Source: Candidatus Gastranaerophilales bacterium
Lineage (GTDB): Bacteria; Cyanobacteriota; Vampirovibrionia; Gastranaerophilales; Gastranaerophilaceae
Assembly (NCBI GenBank): GCA_944325575.1
Contig: CALVAR010000002.1
Coordinates: 1 to 64,000 of the forward strand
Reading direction: 5' to 3'
DNA: 64,000 nt
Part shown: positions 27,628 through 36,355 of the stretch, piece after piece
Numbering within the stretch: position 1 is the stretch's first letter
Layout of the letters: every line of letters begins with the position of its first letter
The notes under the pieces: model-generated
The model's database searches: none
What the model was told of the DNA's origin: nothing
Seen by the model: only the letters and a program-made list of their open reading frames with translations
Translations under genes and position numbers: made by a program

Positions 27628-28830
27628 TTATTCGGGTTGTTTATCCGGAAGATAACGAACAAAATAAGAAAGCACAAACGGGATAAATGAAATTATAACA
27701 AGAGTCTTTATTATACCGGCATTTTGAGCAACAAAACCGATTAATGGCAGAAATACCCCGACAATACCCCAGCTGAACCCGCCGATAAATCCGGATATCA
27801 TACTCTTATACTGCGGCATTGTTTTTTGTGCCATTACCATGTTAATGGATACGGAAAGCATTGTCACAAAACCGGTCAGGATAAACAGCAAAAATGACAG
27901 GACAGGCGACAGTTTGATAAGGCTTACAAAAATAATTGTAAGTATAAACGGTACAATCAAAGATGTATAAAAGACATTTTTGTAACCTATGACTTTTTCA
28001 TACTTATTGCTGATATAAGTACCGAATGCACCCACTGTTAAAAATAAAAATACCGCAAAACCTATCTGAAAAGCACTGTAACCAAGCTCCTTCCAATAAA
28101 ACGGCATTAAAATACTAAAACTCGACGTAACAAGAGATTTTAGCGCAGATACCATAATAAGTATCCTTACTGTTTTGTTTTTAAATATGTCTGTAAGCGT
28201 TGTTTTAAAAGATTTTTCATTTTTTATAAAGTTATTCACATTAATCTTAGGCACACAAACAAATACAAGCAGTGCAAAGATTATCCCCCATGTTGCAGCA
28301 AACGGAAGTTTTGTAACTCCGAAAAACTGGGTAATTGTTGAGGATATTATAGGTCCTATTGAATAACCTATTGTACCCGCAGCAATAAAAATACTCATAT
28401 ATTCGGAAAGTTTTTTGCCGCTGTAGCGTACAACAAATCCTGTTGCCTGAGGATGATAAAAACCTACACCCACACCGCCTATAATCAAGCATAATGCAAG
28501 TTGCCATATATTATGAACAAGCCCGGTCAACGAAAAAAACACAGAGGCAAGAATTGTTCCCCAGAAAATAAAAAATCTTTTTTGCCATTTGTCTGCAATA
28601 AAGCCGAATACAGGTTGCATCATAGACGAAAACAATTGCGATGCACTCATTGCACAGGTAGCTGCAGTGAGGGTTGCTCCTATATTAGCGACAATAAAAG
28701 GCAGAATAGGGTTTATAAAACCCGAGTAGCTGTCAGCCATACCATGACCCAGTGTAAGCCAGGCAACTGCTTTTTTATTTTCAGCCGCATTGTCCGTATT
28801 TGAATTATTTTTTGAGTCCTGTTCGTCCAT
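27628..28830 (-). CDS. MFS transporter, fosmidomycin-resistance (Fsr)-like
   Basis: A 400-residue major-facilitator protein with 12 hydrophobic segments after a polar 25-residue N-terminus. LGHGMADSYSGFINPILPFI in helix 1 is characteristic of the Fsr-type subfamily, and GFIADKWQKR between helices 2 and 3 is the MFS motif A region. Drug export is known for Fsr itself; the substrate here is unproven. AGAGGA precedes the ATG. It starts 35 bp after purH on the same strand, so it is probably the second gene of that unit. Confidence 0.85.
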   Translation of the reverse strand: MDEQDSKNNSNTDNAAENKKAVAWLTLGHGMADSYSGFINPILPFIVANIGATLTAATCAMSASQLFSSMMQPVFGFIADKWQKRFFIFWGTILASVFFSLTGLVHNIWQLALCLIIGGVGVGFYHPQATGFVVRYSGKKLSEYMSIFIAAGTIGYSIGPIISSTITQFFGVTKLPFAATWGIIFALLVFVCVPKINVNNFIKNEKSFKTTLTDIFKNKTVRILIMVSALKSLVTSSFSILMPFYWKELGYSAFQIGFAVFLFLTVGAFGTYISNKYEKVIGYKNVFYTSLIVPFILTIIFVSLIKLSPVLSFLLFILTGFVTMLSVSINMVMAQKTMPQYKSMISGFIGGFSWGIVGVFLPLIGFVAQNAGIIKTLVIISFIPFVLSYFVRYLPDKQPE

Positions 28831-28865
28831 TTATCCTCTCGACGGATGTAAGTTAAGCTTAAACA

Positions 28866-30389
28866 CTAATGTCTGAAATGCCTTATGCCTGTAGTAATCA
28901 TAACTATATCGTATTTGTCGGCAGCGTCAATTACCTCTTTGTCCTTGATACTTCCGCCCGGCTGGATAATACCCGCAATTCTGCACTGTGCAGCTGCCTG
29001 TATATTATCTATTGCAGGGAAAAATCCGTCAGACGCAATAACTGCGTCTTTTGCAGCATCACAGGCACGGTTTAGTGCAATTTCCATTGCATCTATGCGG
29101 CTGGTCTGTCCGCCGCATATAGCGAGAGTTTTAAAATCTTTTGCCACAACTATTGCATTGGATTTTACGTGTTTGGCTACTTTCCATGCAAAAACCATAT
29201 CCTCTATCATTTCGGCATCAGGCTTTTTCTTTGACACAACTTTAAAAGTTTCTTTATCCAGTTCTTTTCTGTCGATGTCCTGAACAAGCGTGCCAAAAGG
29301 TGTAACTTTAATATCTTTTTCAACCAGATTTTTAAAGTCTTTAAGAGGTGTATTGAGCTTTATTATTCTCAAATTCTTTTTGGTTTTAAGAAGCTCGAGA
29401 GCATCCGCATCATAATCCGGAGCAATAAGAACTTCTAAAAATACTGAAGAGGCGTGTTTTGCAATTTCTTTGTTCACTTTTTGCGAAAAAGAGATTATCC
29501 CGCCAAATGCACTAATCGGATCTGTATCAAAAGCTTTTAGGTATGCTTCTTCAATTGATTTGCCCAGTGCGACACCGCAAGGTGTATTGTGTTTTACTAT
29601 TGCGACAGCAGGTACATCAAAAAACTCGCTTACAATATTAATCGCTGCAGTCATATCAAGTATGTTGTTATATGAAAGCTCTTTTCCGTTTAAAAAATCA
29701 TAGTCCGCAATTTCGTTATGTTTATACAGACTCGCACTCTGGTGCGGATTTTCGCCGTATCTTAGGCCGCCTTCTTTATTTAAAAAGAAGGTTCTGTATT
29801 TTTCTTTATCTTCTGAAAGTTCCGACATAATAACAGCATCGTATTTTGATGTTGTTTCAAAAGCATCAAGAGCAAGCCCCCGTCTAAGTTCAATAGAAGT
29901 TTCGCCGTTGTTTTCTTCAAGGTTTTTTAATACTTCATCATACTGGCTTATACGAGAGACTACGGTTACATTTTTATGGTTTTTTGCTCCAGCTCTTAAA
30001 AGAGCTACACCGCCTATATCAATATTGTCAATAAGAGTTTGTTCATCGTGTTGTTCTTTTGCAACTTTTTCAAACGGGTAAAGATTTACCACAACCATTT
30101 GAAAAGCTTCTATTTTTTTATCTGCAATTTCTTTTGCTTCTTTAACATTTTGGATATCTGCAAGAATACCTGCATGGATTGACGGATGAAGGGTTTTTAC
30201 TTTGCCTGATAACATTTCTTCCGTTTTTGTAACTTCGCTTACTTCTGTAGTTTTAATATTATGCTCTTTCAAAAATCCGGCAGTTGAACCTGTAGCAATA
30301 ATTTCGTAGCCGAATTTTTCCTGAAGCTCTTTTGCAAAGTCAGCAAGACCGGTTTTATCAAATACACTTATAATTGCACGTTTTTTCAT
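28866..30389 (-). CDS. purH: Bifunctional AICAR transformylase / IMP cyclohydrolase
   Basis: A 507-residue enzyme for the last two steps of purine synthesis (AICAR to FAICAR to IMP). The N-terminal MGS-like cyclohydrolase domain begins with RAIISVFDKTGL and has ATGSTAGFL and GRVKTLHP-like GKVKTLHPSIHAG. The C-terminal transformylase has LRYGENPHQ, SYNNILD, IVKHNTPCGVA, DAFFPAxDN-like SDGFFPAIDN and ends in TGIRHFRH. Length is typical. The MFS gene follows after 35 bp. No purine riboswitch was recognised upstream. Confidence 0.97.
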   Translation of the reverse strand: MKKRAIISVFDKTGLADFAKELQEKFGYEIIATGSTAGFLKEHNIKTTEVSEVTKTEEMLSGKVKTLHPSIHAGILADIQNVKEAKEIADKKIEAFQMVVVNLYPFEKVAKEQHDEQTLIDNIDIGGVALLRAGAKNHKNVTVVSRISQYDEVLKNLEENNGETSIELRRGLALDAFETTSKYDAVIMSELSEDKEKYRTFFLNKEGGLRYGENPHQSASLYKHNEIADYDFLNGKELSYNNILDMTAAINIVSEFFDVPAVAIVKHNTPCGVALGKSIEEAYLKAFDTDPISAFGGIISFSQKVNKEIAKHASSVFLEVLIAPDYDADALELLKTKKNLRIIKLNTPLKDFKNLVEKDIKVTPFGTLVQDIDRKELDKETFKVVSKKKPDAEMIEDMVFAWKVAKHVKSNAIVVAKDFKTLAICGGQTSRIDAMEIALNRACDAAKDAVIASDGFFPAIDNIQAAAQCRIAGIIQPGGSIKDKEVIDAADKYDIVMITTGIRHFRH

Positions 30390-30572
30390 TTATTTTTCCT
30401 ACTCTTTTACAATATATTTTTAAATTTAGCACAAAATAGAAAATGATGAATTGAGGATTTTTAATTAGGCAGTTAATTTTTGTAAAAATGAGAGTAAAAT
30501 ATAGCAAAAATAATTTTTATGATTTTTATAAATCGTGTAATATAAAATTGTGTATTATTTAGGAGAGATATT

Positions 30573-30872
30573 ATGACAATTCATGCAGTTAACAATGTGG
30601 CATTTAAGGGACTTATCAGGGTTAATAATGCGGACAGGCCGGTTTCAACATCACTGGAAACTGATAAAATTCTTGATATTGCAACAAGAGAGTATAACAA
30701 AAATATTACTTATATTACGTATGATTTTCCGCAGGTTGTTAAACACAATGGCTATCAGTGGGAAGAGCCGCTTGTCATGCCGGTAAAACATGACATGGAT
30801 ACAATTTTGAAAGCATACAGTGCTGCAAAAAATTCTAATTTATGTGTAGATTTAAGAGAATATAATGATTAG
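30573..30872 (+). CDS. Small protein with N-terminal VAFKG motif
   Basis: A 99-residue soluble protein of unknown function. It opens with MTIHAVNNVAFKG, so the Phe of the shared [SA]F[GK] motif is at residue 11. The rest is alternating strand and helix (a beta-rich middle ending EEPLVMPVKHDMD, then a C-terminal helix). AGGAGAG is 7 nt before the ATG. A terminator follows at 30,894. It is a single-gene unit divergent from purH. Confidence 0.72.
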   Translation: MTIHAVNNVAFKGLIRVNNADRPVSTSLETDKILDIATREYNKNITYITYDFPQVVKHNGYQWEEPLVMPVKHDMDTILKAYSAAKNSNLCVDLREYND

Positions 30873-30893
30873 TTTTTAAGGTTATATTTTTTC

Positions 30894-30927
30894 AAAAAGC
30901 AGACCGGAAAGTATGCGGTCTGCTTTT
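30894..30927 (+). terminator. Terminator of the 30573 gene
   Basis: AAAAAGCAGACCG and CGGTCTGCTTTT are separated by nine bases, giving a 12-13-bp stem ending in a T-run. Confidence 0.88.
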
Positions 30928-31010
30928 AATTTACAAAAAAAAATGTTTGCGCTATTATTAGATAGCAAATTTGGATTTCTTATTCAATATTTTGAAAAAA
31001 GAAATATAAT

Positions 31011-31472
31011 GCGCCGACAGCCCGGTTGGCAAAGCAAGCGTTAAGCTTGCGGATTCCGATAAAGTTTGGCTGCCGAACGCGAAAATGACAATTAAATAGC
31101 GAATTTTGTACGGCTGTGGAGCCGAGTCTGTGAAACAGACGAGCGAACAGCCATGTGAACAAGGTTGACGAAGCGAAATTTGCAAAGCAAATTAAAGCGG
31201 AGTACAAAACCTTGTGAACGTCAAGAATTCAAGATTATAATGCGCCCGTAGCCCAGTTGGCGAAGCAAGCGTTAAGCTTGCGGATTCCGATATAGTTTGG
31301 CTGCCAAACGCGAAAATGACAATTAAATAGCGAATTTTGTACGGCTGTGGAGCCGAGTCTGTGAAACAGACGAGCGAACAGCCATGTGAACAAGGTTGAC
31401 GAAGCGAAATTTGCAAAGCAAATTAAAGCGGAGTACAAAACCTTGTGAACGTCAAGAATTCAAGATTATAAT
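31011..31472 (+). repeat. Two 231-bp direct repeats, each starting with the 5' end of tRNA-Arg(ACG)
   Basis: Copy 1 is 31011-31241 and copy 2 is 31242-31472; the true tRNA follows in phase at 31473. Each copy starts with the first ~19 nt of the tRNA (copy 2 exact, GCGCCCGTAGCCCAGTTGG; copy 1 with a few changes) and then leaves the tRNA sequence. The rest is a chain of short palindromes: GCAAGCGTTAAGCTTGC, GTCTGTGAAACAGAC inside GGCTGT...ACAGCC, and AATTTGCAAAGCAAATT inside AAGGTT...AACCTT. Open frames of about 75 codons on the minus strand recur once per copy and look non-coding. Confidence 0.85.
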
Positions 31473-31546
<74 letters not shown>

Positions 31547-31908
31547 TTTCTTATTTTATATTATTTTTTTATTTTATATCCGGAGGGATTCTTTTAATTT
31601 TTATACGGCACGCAGATACTTAGTATCTGGCTTATTCCCTCTCACAAAACAATACTCAATTGTTTTGCTCGGCAGAGTCTCTATTTGAAACTTGACATTT
31701 AGTCAACTTTCAAACAGAGTTCTTGGGCGCGTTTCTTGCCTTCTTTTGCCGCTGAGCTGAGGCGAAGCGTGCAAAATGGCGTCACGAAAAAGTACTAAAC
31801 TTTTGCATTTGCAATGATTTTTAAATAGTGACTGTTCGTGGCGAATTCAAGGGATTCTTCACCCATATATTTTGCTGCCGCAAAATACGGGTGCTGCTCA
31901 AATAAATA
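31547..31908. repeat. Palindrome mosaic downstream of tRNA-Arg(ACG)
   Basis: No gene is seen in these 362 bases. They contain an inverted copy of the tRNA 3' part (CCGGAGGGATT, 31580-31590), CAGATACTTAGTATCTG with flank TACGGCACG shared with 541-568, CAAAACAAT-ACT-CAATTGTTTTG, a CTCTATTTGAAA...TTTCAAACAGAG palindrome, a second copy of the tRNA end plus flank (GGGCGCGTTTCTT, 31725-31737) and an ACCCATATATTTTGC...GCAAAATACGGGT palindrome. Confidence 0.75.
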
Positions 31909-33375
31909 CTAAGACGCAGATTTTTTCTTTCTTGCTGGCGGAACAGATTCCAGCCTTTCTTTTATCAAGAGCAGATAATCATTCAATCCGGATTCATTAA
32001 TTTCCTGCTGTGAGTGATAATGTGTCGCTGTATCTTTACGCTTGCTTCTGCCGAGGCTTGTTGCCCAGAATTTCAACATTTTATCATCTCTTACAAAAAG
32101 ACTTTTTTTAATTTTATCATTTTGTCCGAGAACAATTATCTTTGTGCAGGTTTTTCCTTCCATTACGGGAAAACTGATAAGAATGGATTCGTTTGCCGGT
32201 GTAATATCTCTTAGTATCAGAGTAGGGCTTGCCATAACCGTGTCGATTTTGTATTTTTGTTTAAAAGCTTTTTTTCTGTCGGCTTCTTTAATATTTTTTA
32301 TTCTTATTTTACAAGTTTCGCAAAGTTTTTTTACTGCATTGATTAAGTTTATGCTATTTGTATCCAGTGTCCCTATATCTTCTGTTGTTGAATGTTTTTT
32401 AATATTTTCATGAATTTTTATGCGTTCTTCTATGTATTTTTTATATTTTATCAGTTCATCTCTCAGCGTTTCAAGCCGCATTCCTAATAATACTGAATCC
32501 AGTTCTCTTTGTGTATAGTATGTTTTCTTGTCTCCTACTTTTAAAACGCGGCTAAAATTGACTTCTTTTAATACTTCACCGTTAGGTCTTATAAATAAAT
32601 ACTGCGGTGTATTGTTTTCCTCTTTTATTTTAATGAAAAGATATTCTTCTCCATCACGTCCAACAATCCTATTAACTGTATAATCAGTTTCAGCATATCC
32701 TATTTTTTCAAACTCGATTTGTTTTGAACCATGAGTACCGGTTTTGATAGATTTATAACCATTTTTAATCTTAGAGCGTGTGGGTGGATTTTTTATAGAT
32801 GATATTTCTGATTGTATTGCAGCAAAAAGAATTTTGATATCATTTACTATTTTTTCATTTGAATTTTTAAGTACAGCGCGAGGCATAAATTTTTCTAAGA
32901 TTTGTGCAATATCTTTTTTTGCAAAAAATTTTCGTATTTGTAAGAAAACAAAATCGAATTTATCAAAAATTTCTGTCAGAAAATTTTCTAACTCGGCTGT
33001 TGTTGATGAAAATCCATTTGCTTGTACCAGTCTGTTGTACTTGATTTGTACATTTTTTATATTATTTTTGTTGTCGGATTCTTCAATAATTAATGTTGTT
33101 CTGTCCGGAGCTTCAAACCTGATTTGTTTTTCTCCTCTTTTAAAAATTACGCCGTCTTTTGTGATGCAATCCAGATGTGTAAGTTCTTTTAAAGTTTCAA
33201 CAGCTTTTTTTGCTCCGGAGACATGTCGGCATTCATTTAACTGTTTTAAATCTGGATTTATACAGCCTAAAGCATAAAGGATATCACGTGACTTTGCCGA
33301 GACAGACGAGGCCAGATTTTCGGTAGTTATAATTGAACCAAAGCTTATATTTGATTTAGTGTTAATATTCAGCAT
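31909..33375 (-). CDS. Uncharacterised 488-residue protein with N-terminal ISFGS motif
   Basis: A soluble protein with no family I recognise. It opens with MLNINTKSNISFGS, the shared motif with Phe at residue 12. The remainder alternates helical segments and charged loops, with a Lys/Arg-rich C-terminus (PPARKKKSAS). The frame extends 43 codons upstream through a Lys/Leu-rich AT-rich stretch, but that part reads like untranslated sequence; the ATG at 33375 is chosen because it places the motif as in the other proteins, although no clear ribosome-binding site is present. It is flanked by the tRNA-Arg repeat region. AT content is a little higher than in nearby housekeeping genes. Confidence 0.68.
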   Translation of the reverse strand: MLNINTKSNISFGSIITTENLASSVSAKSRDILYALGCINPDLKQLNECRHVSGAKKAVETLKELTHLDCITKDGVIFKRGEKQIRFEAPDRTTLIIEESDNKNNIKNVQIKYNRLVQANGFSSTTAELENFLTEIFDKFDFVFLQIRKFFAKKDIAQILEKFMPRAVLKNSNEKIVNDIKILFAAIQSEISSIKNPPTRSKIKNGYKSIKTGTHGSKQIEFEKIGYAETDYTVNRIVGRDGEEYLFIKIKEENNTPQYLFIRPNGEVLKEVNFSRVLKVGDKKTYYTQRELDSVLLGMRLETLRDELIKYKKYIEERIKIHENIKKHSTTEDIGTLDTNSINLINAVKKLCETCKIRIKNIKEADRKKAFKQKYKIDTVMASPTLILRDITPANESILISFPVMEGKTCTKIIVLGQNDKIKKSLFVRDDKMLKFWATSLGRSKRKDTATHYHSQQEINESGLNDYLLLIKERLESVPPARKKKSAS

Positions 33376-33527
33376 ACAGGATATAAAAAACGTAAAAAAA
33401 TTTTTTGCTATTGATTTTTTATATAATAATTTAAGAATTATTTTAATATATCGTAATATTAATGTTGTAAGACGCAACTTTTTATATTTACAATATTTAT
33501 GCAATTGTATTCAAAAAGGCAGAAAAA

Positions 33528-34115
33528 ATGGAAGTAAATAAATCTCAAAGAAATTATGCAATTACAGCAGGTGTTGCCGGAGGACTCGGCGGTGCTGTTT
33601 ACGGTCTTAGACATCCATCTTCGAAGGCTGTTGATAAACTTGCACAATTAACGCCTACTACTGTTGAAACAATGCAGGGTTACAGAGACTCTTTTGATAT
33701 TTCTGCAGCTAAAAAAGCGGTTGCTGAAGGTAAGCTGGATTTAAAAACTTTCAATACAGTAAAGAATATTACTGATGTTTTTGATGAAATAGTGCAAAAA
33801 GAACAGGCTATAGTTGATATACAAAAAATACCTTATGATCAAAGAACAAAAACACTTAAACAAGCTATAAAAGAAGCCAATGCAATGCGTCCCAAGATGT
33901 ACAAATCAATGTTTGCATTCGGCAGAATACAAGACAAGTTGATTGAAACCGGTGTTTTTGACGCTGAAAAAATGAAGCAAATAAACAAGCTTACCAAACA
34001 AAAAATGTTCAAAATGTATAAATATCTGGCAGGCAGTATAACAAAGGGTCTTGCCATAGGAGCTGCAGTCGGCGCATTAGTCGGGCTTGGTATTCATTCA
34101 ATTGTTAAAAAATAA
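33528..34115 (+). CDS. Uncharacterised two-helix membrane protein
   Basis: A 195-residue protein of unknown function. Two Gly/Ala-rich hydrophobic segments are at about residues 11-27 (AGVAGGLGGAVYGL) and 172-192 (KGLAIGAAVGALVGLGI). A helical charged middle lies between them, possibly coiled coil. AAAGG precedes the ATG. The topology resembles the 27151 protein, but the SF[GK] motif is absent. Divergent from the 31909 gene and convergent with the CreD-like gene, 5 bp away. Confidence 0.7.
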   Translation: MEVNKSQRNYAITAGVAGGLGGAVYGLRHPSSKAVDKLAQLTPTTVETMQGYRDSFDISAAKKAVAEGKLDLKTFNTVKNITDVFDEIVQKEQAIVDIQKIPYDQRTKTLKQAIKEANAMRPKMYKSMFAFGRIQDKLIETGVFDAEKMKQINKLTKQKMFKMYKYLAGSITKGLAIGAAVGALVGLGIHSIVKK

Positions 34116-34120
34116 AAGGG

Positions 34121-35329
34121 CTAATCATCATCTTTATTCCATTCAACATTCCTTGTTGAATACATAACTACACCCATTATTAAAAAGAGTACAATACTGC
34201 CTATTAAGAGTGAAAAATCCTGCAGCATAAGCAATATATAAAGAAAAACGTATAGTAAAGCCATAATTGTTGTTATTAAAACGGTAAATTTTACGTTTTC
34301 TTTTTTTGTAATTACAAAGTAGGTGTAAGTGCTTATTAATGCAATTGTCATAAAAGCTGCGATTGTATATGAAAAACCGAACGAACAGAATTCAGATAAA
34401 GAAAGCAGTAAAAGATAAAATATAAGCATAGCACCACCCATCATAAGATACTGGAGCTGATGCACGGGTCTTTTCTTAGCGGATGCAATTTCGAATATAA
34501 AAAATGCAAGAAAAGTTAATGATAAGAATAAAAATGCATATTTTACCGCTCTTGTCGCCATTCTGTAACTGTCTACCGGTGTTAAGAAAGACACTCCCGC
34601 TCTCGGGTTTACAAGGGATGATGCGGCAATAGCAGGTATTTCCCATTCCGCTTCAAAAGAATCATTTTTTATTTCTTTTTCTTTTGGCAGAAAATCTCCG
34701 TCAAAACTCGGATTATTCCAATTGCCTTCTATTTCTATTTCGTTATTGATTCCTCCCGGTACCACATAAATTTTATTAATCCCTCTGATTTCATATTTAA
34801 TTTCAAAAGGTATGTTTTTTGCATTTGTATTAAGAGTTTTTGTATATTTTTTTGAAGTGTTTGTTGCCGATTTATCTGATAAAAGTTTAAATTCCGGTTG
34901 CGAAACAAAACCTTTGGAATCAGAAACATTAAAAGATAAATCTGTATTTATGTTTTTTATTTTACCGTCAGGATTTATAAAATCTCCCTTTAATTCAACT
35001 TCTGCGATATAAACAGGCACTGTAAATATACCTTTTTTCCTTGTTTCAGTTTTTACTTCAACTTCTGCCTCATAATTATTCAGCTCCAGTGTCTTTTTTG
35101 TAATACCTTTTTTGGAAGGAATATTTAGTGTTAAAGAAGGGGGATATATTATCTGGGAATCTGCCCAGGACATTTTTACATTGTTTACTGCTTCATCTTT
35201 ATAAGACTCTCTGTCTCTTATAATACCGCTCATAAAGGCTATTGGTATAAGAAGGATTAAAAGCATTCCCAAAACTATGTAAAACTTTTTCACCTTTTTG
35301 TTTACACCTTTTTTAGGTTGGTTATCCAT
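34121..35329 (-). CDS. CreD-like inner-membrane protein
   Basis: A 402-residue protein of the CreD (Cet) family. It has one N-terminal membrane helix (about residues 15-35), a large periplasmic beta-rich domain (40-260) and five to six membrane helices at the C-terminus. The family motif RMATRAVKYAFLFLSLTFLAFFIFE and the following VHQLQYLMMG are clear. CreD in enterobacteria is under CreBC control and affects envelope integrity and colicin tolerance; its biochemical role is not known. AAGGAG lies before the ATG at 35329, chosen over an upstream ATG. No creBC genes are seen nearby. Confidence 0.86.
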   Translation of the reverse strand: MDNQPKKGVNKKVKKFYIVLGMLLILLIPIAFMSGIIRDRESYKDEAVNNVKMSWADSQIIYPPSLTLNIPSKKGITKKTLELNNYEAEVEVKTETRKKGIFTVPVYIAEVELKGDFINPDGKIKNINTDLSFNVSDSKGFVSQPEFKLLSDKSATNTSKKYTKTLNTNAKNIPFEIKYEIRGINKIYVVPGGINNEIEIEGNWNNPSFDGDFLPKEKEIKNDSFEAEWEIPAIAASSLVNPRAGVSFLTPVDSYRMATRAVKYAFLFLSLTFLAFFIFEIASAKKRPVHQLQYLMMGGAMLIFYLLLLSLSEFCSFGFSYTIAAFMTIALISTYTYFVITKKENVKFTVLITTIMALLYVFLYILLMLQDFSLLIGSIVLFLIMGVVMYSTRNVEWNKDDD

Positions 35330-35419
35330 TATATCTCCTTTCATAAAAAACCAATAGCAGAGCAATTATTATAATATAATTGTGAATAATTTAAAATCAG
35401 CAATTTAGTTCTCAATAAT

Positions 35420-35454
35420 AAAAAGCTGTATTTATAATTAAATACAGCTTTTTA
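35420..35454 (-). terminator. Terminator of the DUF4870-like gene
   Basis: AAAAAGCTGTATTTA and TAAATACAGCTTTTT are separated by four bases, a perfect 15-bp stem with flanking A and T runs. Confidence 0.85.
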
Positions 35455-35482
35455 CATGATTAATCAATTATTAAATTATTAA

Positions 35483-35797
35483 TTATTTAATAAATGGAAT
35501 ATTGAAAGGATATTTGTATACAGAACCTTTATTTCCGGCACTGAATGCTATTATTAACATAATAATATTGAATAAACTCAAAAGTGCACAAAGTAATGCT
35601 CCTACAAACGGAATCAAACAAAGTATAATTCCTACTATCATTAAAGTTAACTCAAAATTCAATGTACTGATAACAATGCTTTTTGCAGGGTCTGCAAGTT
35701 TATCTTTGTTTACAAGATAAATGATAAGCGGTGCTATAAAACCTAAAATTATTGCACCCAATGTTGAGACAGCGATACTCATTTTTTCATCAGACAT
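35483..35797 (-). CDS. DUF4870-like small membrane protein
   Basis: A 104-residue protein with three hydrophobic segments, starting MSDEKMSIAVSTLGAIILGFIAPLIIYL. This start and the following KDKLADPAKSIVISTLNFELT match the DUF4870 (Tic20-related) pattern. The function of the family is unknown. AAGGAG lies about 7 nt before the ATG. It is its own transcription unit with a strong terminator downstream. Confidence 0.82.
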   Translation of the reverse strand: MSDEKMSIAVSTLGAIILGFIAPLIIYLVNKDKLADPAKSIVISTLNFELTLMIVGIILCLIPFVGALLCALLSLFNIIMLIIAFSAGNKGSVYKYPFNIPFIK

Positions 35798-35860
35798 TTT
35801 AAATCTCCTTCATTTTTGTAACCGCAACATTGTACCAAAATTTTTTGTTGTAATCTTCAA

Positions 35861-36337
35861 CTATTCAAATGAAACATACTTGCACACATCTACCCAGCCA
35901 AGGGAAGATGAATATTTTTCCAGTTCGGGTATGGTCAATTCTATTGCGCTGTTTGCACTGCCGCAGGCAGGAAAAACCGTCTTAAATCTTTTTAAAGATT
36001 CATCAAGATAAATTTTAACATTATCGTTTACCGCAAAGGGGCATACCCCGCCCACTGCATGTCCTATAAGCGGTTCTACTTCTTCAAATTTCAGCATTTT
36101 GGCTTTTGTGTGAAAGGTCGCTTTGTATTTTGCATTGTCGATTTTAACATCGCCTGCAGTAACAATAAGTATAGGATTTTCGTCAACCAGAAACGATAGG
36201 GTTTTTGCTATTCTTGCTTCTTCGCACCCCAGTGCTTTTGCTGCAAGCTCAACAGTGGCGCTTGAAACATCAAATTCCATTATGGAGTCTTTTACTCCGA
36301 ATTTTTCAAAATATTTTTTTACTCTCTCCAGTGACAT
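35861..36337 (-). CDS. YbaK/EbsC-type aminoacyl-tRNA deacylase
   Basis: A 158-residue YbaK-domain protein. It has the conserved core AKTLSFLVDENPILIVTAGD (with the catalytic-region Lys), HAVGGVCPFA as the family's GGxxP loop, and FPACGSANSAIELT near the C-terminus. YbaK and relatives remove mischarged amino acids, for example Cys or Ala from tRNA-Pro. The specificity here cannot be read from the sequence. It starts 18 bp after the Ski2-like helicase gene and may be cotranscribed with it. Confidence 0.9.
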   Translation of the reverse strand: MSLERVKKYFEKFGVKDSIMEFDVSSATVELAAKALGCEEARIAKTLSFLVDENPILIVTAGDVKIDNAKYKATFHTKAKMLKFEEVEPLIGHAVGGVCPFAVNDNVKIYLDESLKRFKTVFPACGSANSAIELTIPELEKYSSSLGWVDVCKYVSFE

Positions 36338-36355
36338 AGCCTTGCATCCTTATTA

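Noticed and set aside
30958-31438. Four minus-strand frames of 67-75 codons in two near-identical pairs
   Set aside because: They exist only because the 231-bp unit is repeated, start and end at the palindromes and have no ribosome-binding sites.
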